Shown: one piece after another, positions 62,667-64,000 of the stretch
Layout of the letters: each line of letters opens with the position of its first letter
Position numbering within the stretch: the first letter of the stretch is position 1
From: Loxodes magnus
Taxonomy: Eukaryota > Ciliophora > Karyorelictea > Loxodida > Loxodidae
Direction of reading: 5' to 3'
NCBI GenBank assembly: GCA_946699065.1
Contig: CAMPDV010000518.1
Coordinates: 62,001-126,000, forward strand
Length of the DNA: 64,000 nt
The notes under the pieces: model-generated
Database searches by the model: none
What the model was told of the DNA's origin: nothing
What the model saw: only the letters and a program-made list of their open reading frames with translations
Made by a program: the position numbers and the translations under genes

Positions 62667-62903
62667 ATGAAAAGGAAACTAAAAAGTTCATCAATCAAGT
62701 CGAATTTTCCACTTCTGAAGAAAAGCCTAGGAAATAGAGTTAAAGTATTAGGCGCTCGGTATTCTCGAATCTCACCACAGAATATAAATAACTATTATAT
62801 GCTGATAAAAGTGATGATAGACCTCAAGAAAGAAATCAAAAAACTGAAGAAAGATAATAAGAGACTGATGGAAAAACTTGAACTTGCAGAGGAAATAGAA
62901 TAG
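62667..62903 (+). CDS. Small basic coiled-coil ORF of the retroelement (ORF1-like)
   Basis: Starts MKRKLKSSSIKSNFPLLKKS and ends in a strong Lys/Glu coiled coil (DLKKEIKKLKKDNKRLMEKL). Basic coiled-coil proteins are common as LINE ORF1 RNA chaperones. A TAG at 62901 ends it in the standard code; in this genome it would read on as Gln (QRLMTQGGGF), so the true end is later and unresolved. An overlapping frame from ATG 62593 is an alternative start by splicing or frameshift. Gln as CAG and the higher GC set it apart from resident genes. Confidence 0.5.
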   Translation: MKRKLKSSSIKSNFPLLKKSLGNRVKVLGARYSRISPQNINNYYMLIKVMIDLKKEIKKLKKDNKRLMEKLELAEEIE

Positions 62904-63343
62904 AGACTCATGACCTAAGGGGGTGGTTTTTAAAATATGTTGGTAAATTAAAATTATTATAATAAATATAAAGAGACCATCTATTATATTTTCTAAATTA
63001 AAATTATTTATTAATTGTTTATATAATATATGAAGTTGTAAAAGTGTACTATCTATAAAATAAACATTTTTTATATAATACAGAAATTTTTAGATATTGA
63101 GTCTTTTATTTTTATATTATTTGAAATATGAAAAATGAATCGCTTGTTATAATAAAATTAGATAGAGCATCTCTTCAATAAAATTAATAACTATATTTTA
63201 CTTTATAAATTTGATAGAGTTCTTAAATAATTATAAAAGATGTTTGTTAGTAATTTCGTCTGAGAGTTTAGAAAAATAAGTTTCTATATTTGTTTTGATA
63301 GAAAGAGGAATATTTAAACTTTAAAATAAGAAGGGATTTATAG

Positions 63344-63667
63344 ATGTTATTAGCTTTAGAACATTATATTACAATAAAGAAACTATATGAGGAAGTTCTT
63401 AGAAAAAAACATATAATCAAGCAGAGCTGCAGGTAGACTAAAAAGAAAGTTCTAGAAGCGATTATGAAATGCAAGAAGATGTAAGAAACTATATGAGAAG
63501 AGAAGTTTAATATTAACAAATTCAAATTTAAGATTAGTACATATTTAGATTAACCAATAAGGATAGAAAAGTATTTGCATTTACGAAAGTGGACTACCTT
63601 CAGGATCGGAAAAAATTAGAAAGGACTAATAAATTTAAAAAATAAAGATGGGACATATAAATATTGA
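63344..63667 (+). CDS. Small ORF before the endonuclease ORF
   Basis: ATG 63344 (MLLALEHYITIKKLYEEVL) gives 107 codons ending with RKWTTFRIGKNQKGLINLKN and TGA 63665. It overlaps the start of the endonuclease ORF by 20 nt in another frame. TGA at about 63494 is read as Trp. It may be the C-terminal part of ORF1. No domain recognised. Confidence 0.4.
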
Positions 63668-64000
63668 TGAAATAGCGAGCAAGTGCTTGAATATTGAAGA
63701 ATTTATCAGAGATAACAGTATAGATATTTTATCAATAAACGAAACCTGATAAAAAGATAACTTTCCTCCAATATTGATAAATAAATTTAAAAAATATTTT
63801 AAGAACTCAGGAAAAGGAGGAGGCGTATGCTTAATTGTAGGAGAAGAATTTAATAGTACAGAAATACATATATAAGTTGAAAAAGAAATAAATCAATTAA
63901 TAACAATTAAACTGAATAATATTTTAATCACATCTTGTTACATGCCTGATAGTGGAAAAAGTTAAGATATTAAAGATTTAGCGTATAAACAACTAAATAC
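63648..64000 (+). CDS. LINE ORF2 N-terminus: APE-type endonuclease (partial)
   Basis: ATG 63648 opens MGHINIDEIASKCLNIEEF, then NSIDILSINETWQK, then GKGGGVCLIVGEEF and ILITSCYMPDSGKSQDI. This is the standard start of the APE endonuclease of LINE elements: N.N..I..K...I, DIL.INETW with the catalytic Glu, G.GGGV.L and Y.PPD-like motif. The enzyme nicks target DNA to prime reverse transcription. The Trp of NETW is TGA 63747 and the next Gln is TAA, so the element is adapted to the host code and is probably resident. The frame runs off the window without a stop. Confidence 0.88.

Larger units (their letters stand above)
62593..64000 (+). mobile_element. Non-LTR (LINE-type) retrotransposon, 5' part, cut by window end
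   Basis: A GC-richer 5' module with a short coiled-coil ORF is followed by a small basic ORF and then the start of an AP-endonuclease ORF with unmistakable LINE motifs. Order and overlap suit an ORF1/ORF2 layout. The reverse transcriptase, if present, lies beyond the window. The 5' boundary is uncertain; I place it at ATG 62593 (MSRFKSRFFLLQKAG), the first protein-like frame. Confidence 0.75.

Overview
The window looks like nuclear DNA of a ciliate that has reassigned all three stop codons. Very AT-rich sequence holds long reading frames only if TAA and TAG are read as Gln and internal TGA as Trp, while the same genes end on TGA. Examples of TGA at expected Trp positions are the kinase motif DVWSFG (TGA 7985), the retroelement endonuclease motif NETW (TGA 63747) and the alpha-kinase core. 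This context-dependent use of TGA is known from karyorelicts such as Loxodes and resembles Condylostoma; the species itself is my inference. Introns are tiny (19, 25 and 28 nt in the cases I could resolve, all GT-AG). Because only TGA can end a frame, chance open frames are long, so I trusted conserved motifs and frame arithmetic over openness alone.

Layout. 1-5.2 kb: a Gln-rich unknown protein (+) converging on an endonuclease/exonuclease/phosphatase enzyme (-). 6.4-13.4 kb: an ankyrin-repeat protein kinase, a mitochondrial acyl-carrier-like protein without its serine, a three-exon unknown gene, a CHCH mitochondrial protein and a Nudix hydrolase. 14.4-20.8 kb: exosome subunit CSL4 and a 1,448-residue frame that fuses two polycystin (PKD2-type) channel units. 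23.1-24.0 kb: a four-helix membrane protein. 24.5-34 kb: a repeat-rich stretch with GC-rich islands, a structured repeat also found inverted at 50.5 kb, and decayed copies of an element with convergent frames that recurs inverted at 57-58 kb. 34-40 kb: unknown proteins and a RING/B-box/coiled-coil gene. 40.6-44.3 kb: a 1,237-residue surface protein with a signal peptide, a LamG-like region, cysteine-rich furin-like repeats and membrane helices. 44.7-54.5 kb: coiled-coil genes, two of them paralogous, and a divergent unknown gene. 59.4-61.4 kb: a decayed kinase and an intact alpha-kinase. 62.6-64 kb: the 5' part of a non-LTR retrotransposon cut by the window edge.

The genes do not form an operon; they are independently oriented, closely packed eukaryotic genes. 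Functional themes are membrane sensing and ion flux (two-domain polycystin, four-helix protein, cysteine-rich receptor), protein phosphorylation (TKL-like kinase, alpha-kinase), mitochondrial subunits and RNA turnover. The most interesting items are the fused tandem polycystin, the structured repeat whose two copies keep base pairing despite sequence change, the inverted convergent-frame element, and the carrier protein that cannot take phosphopantetheine.
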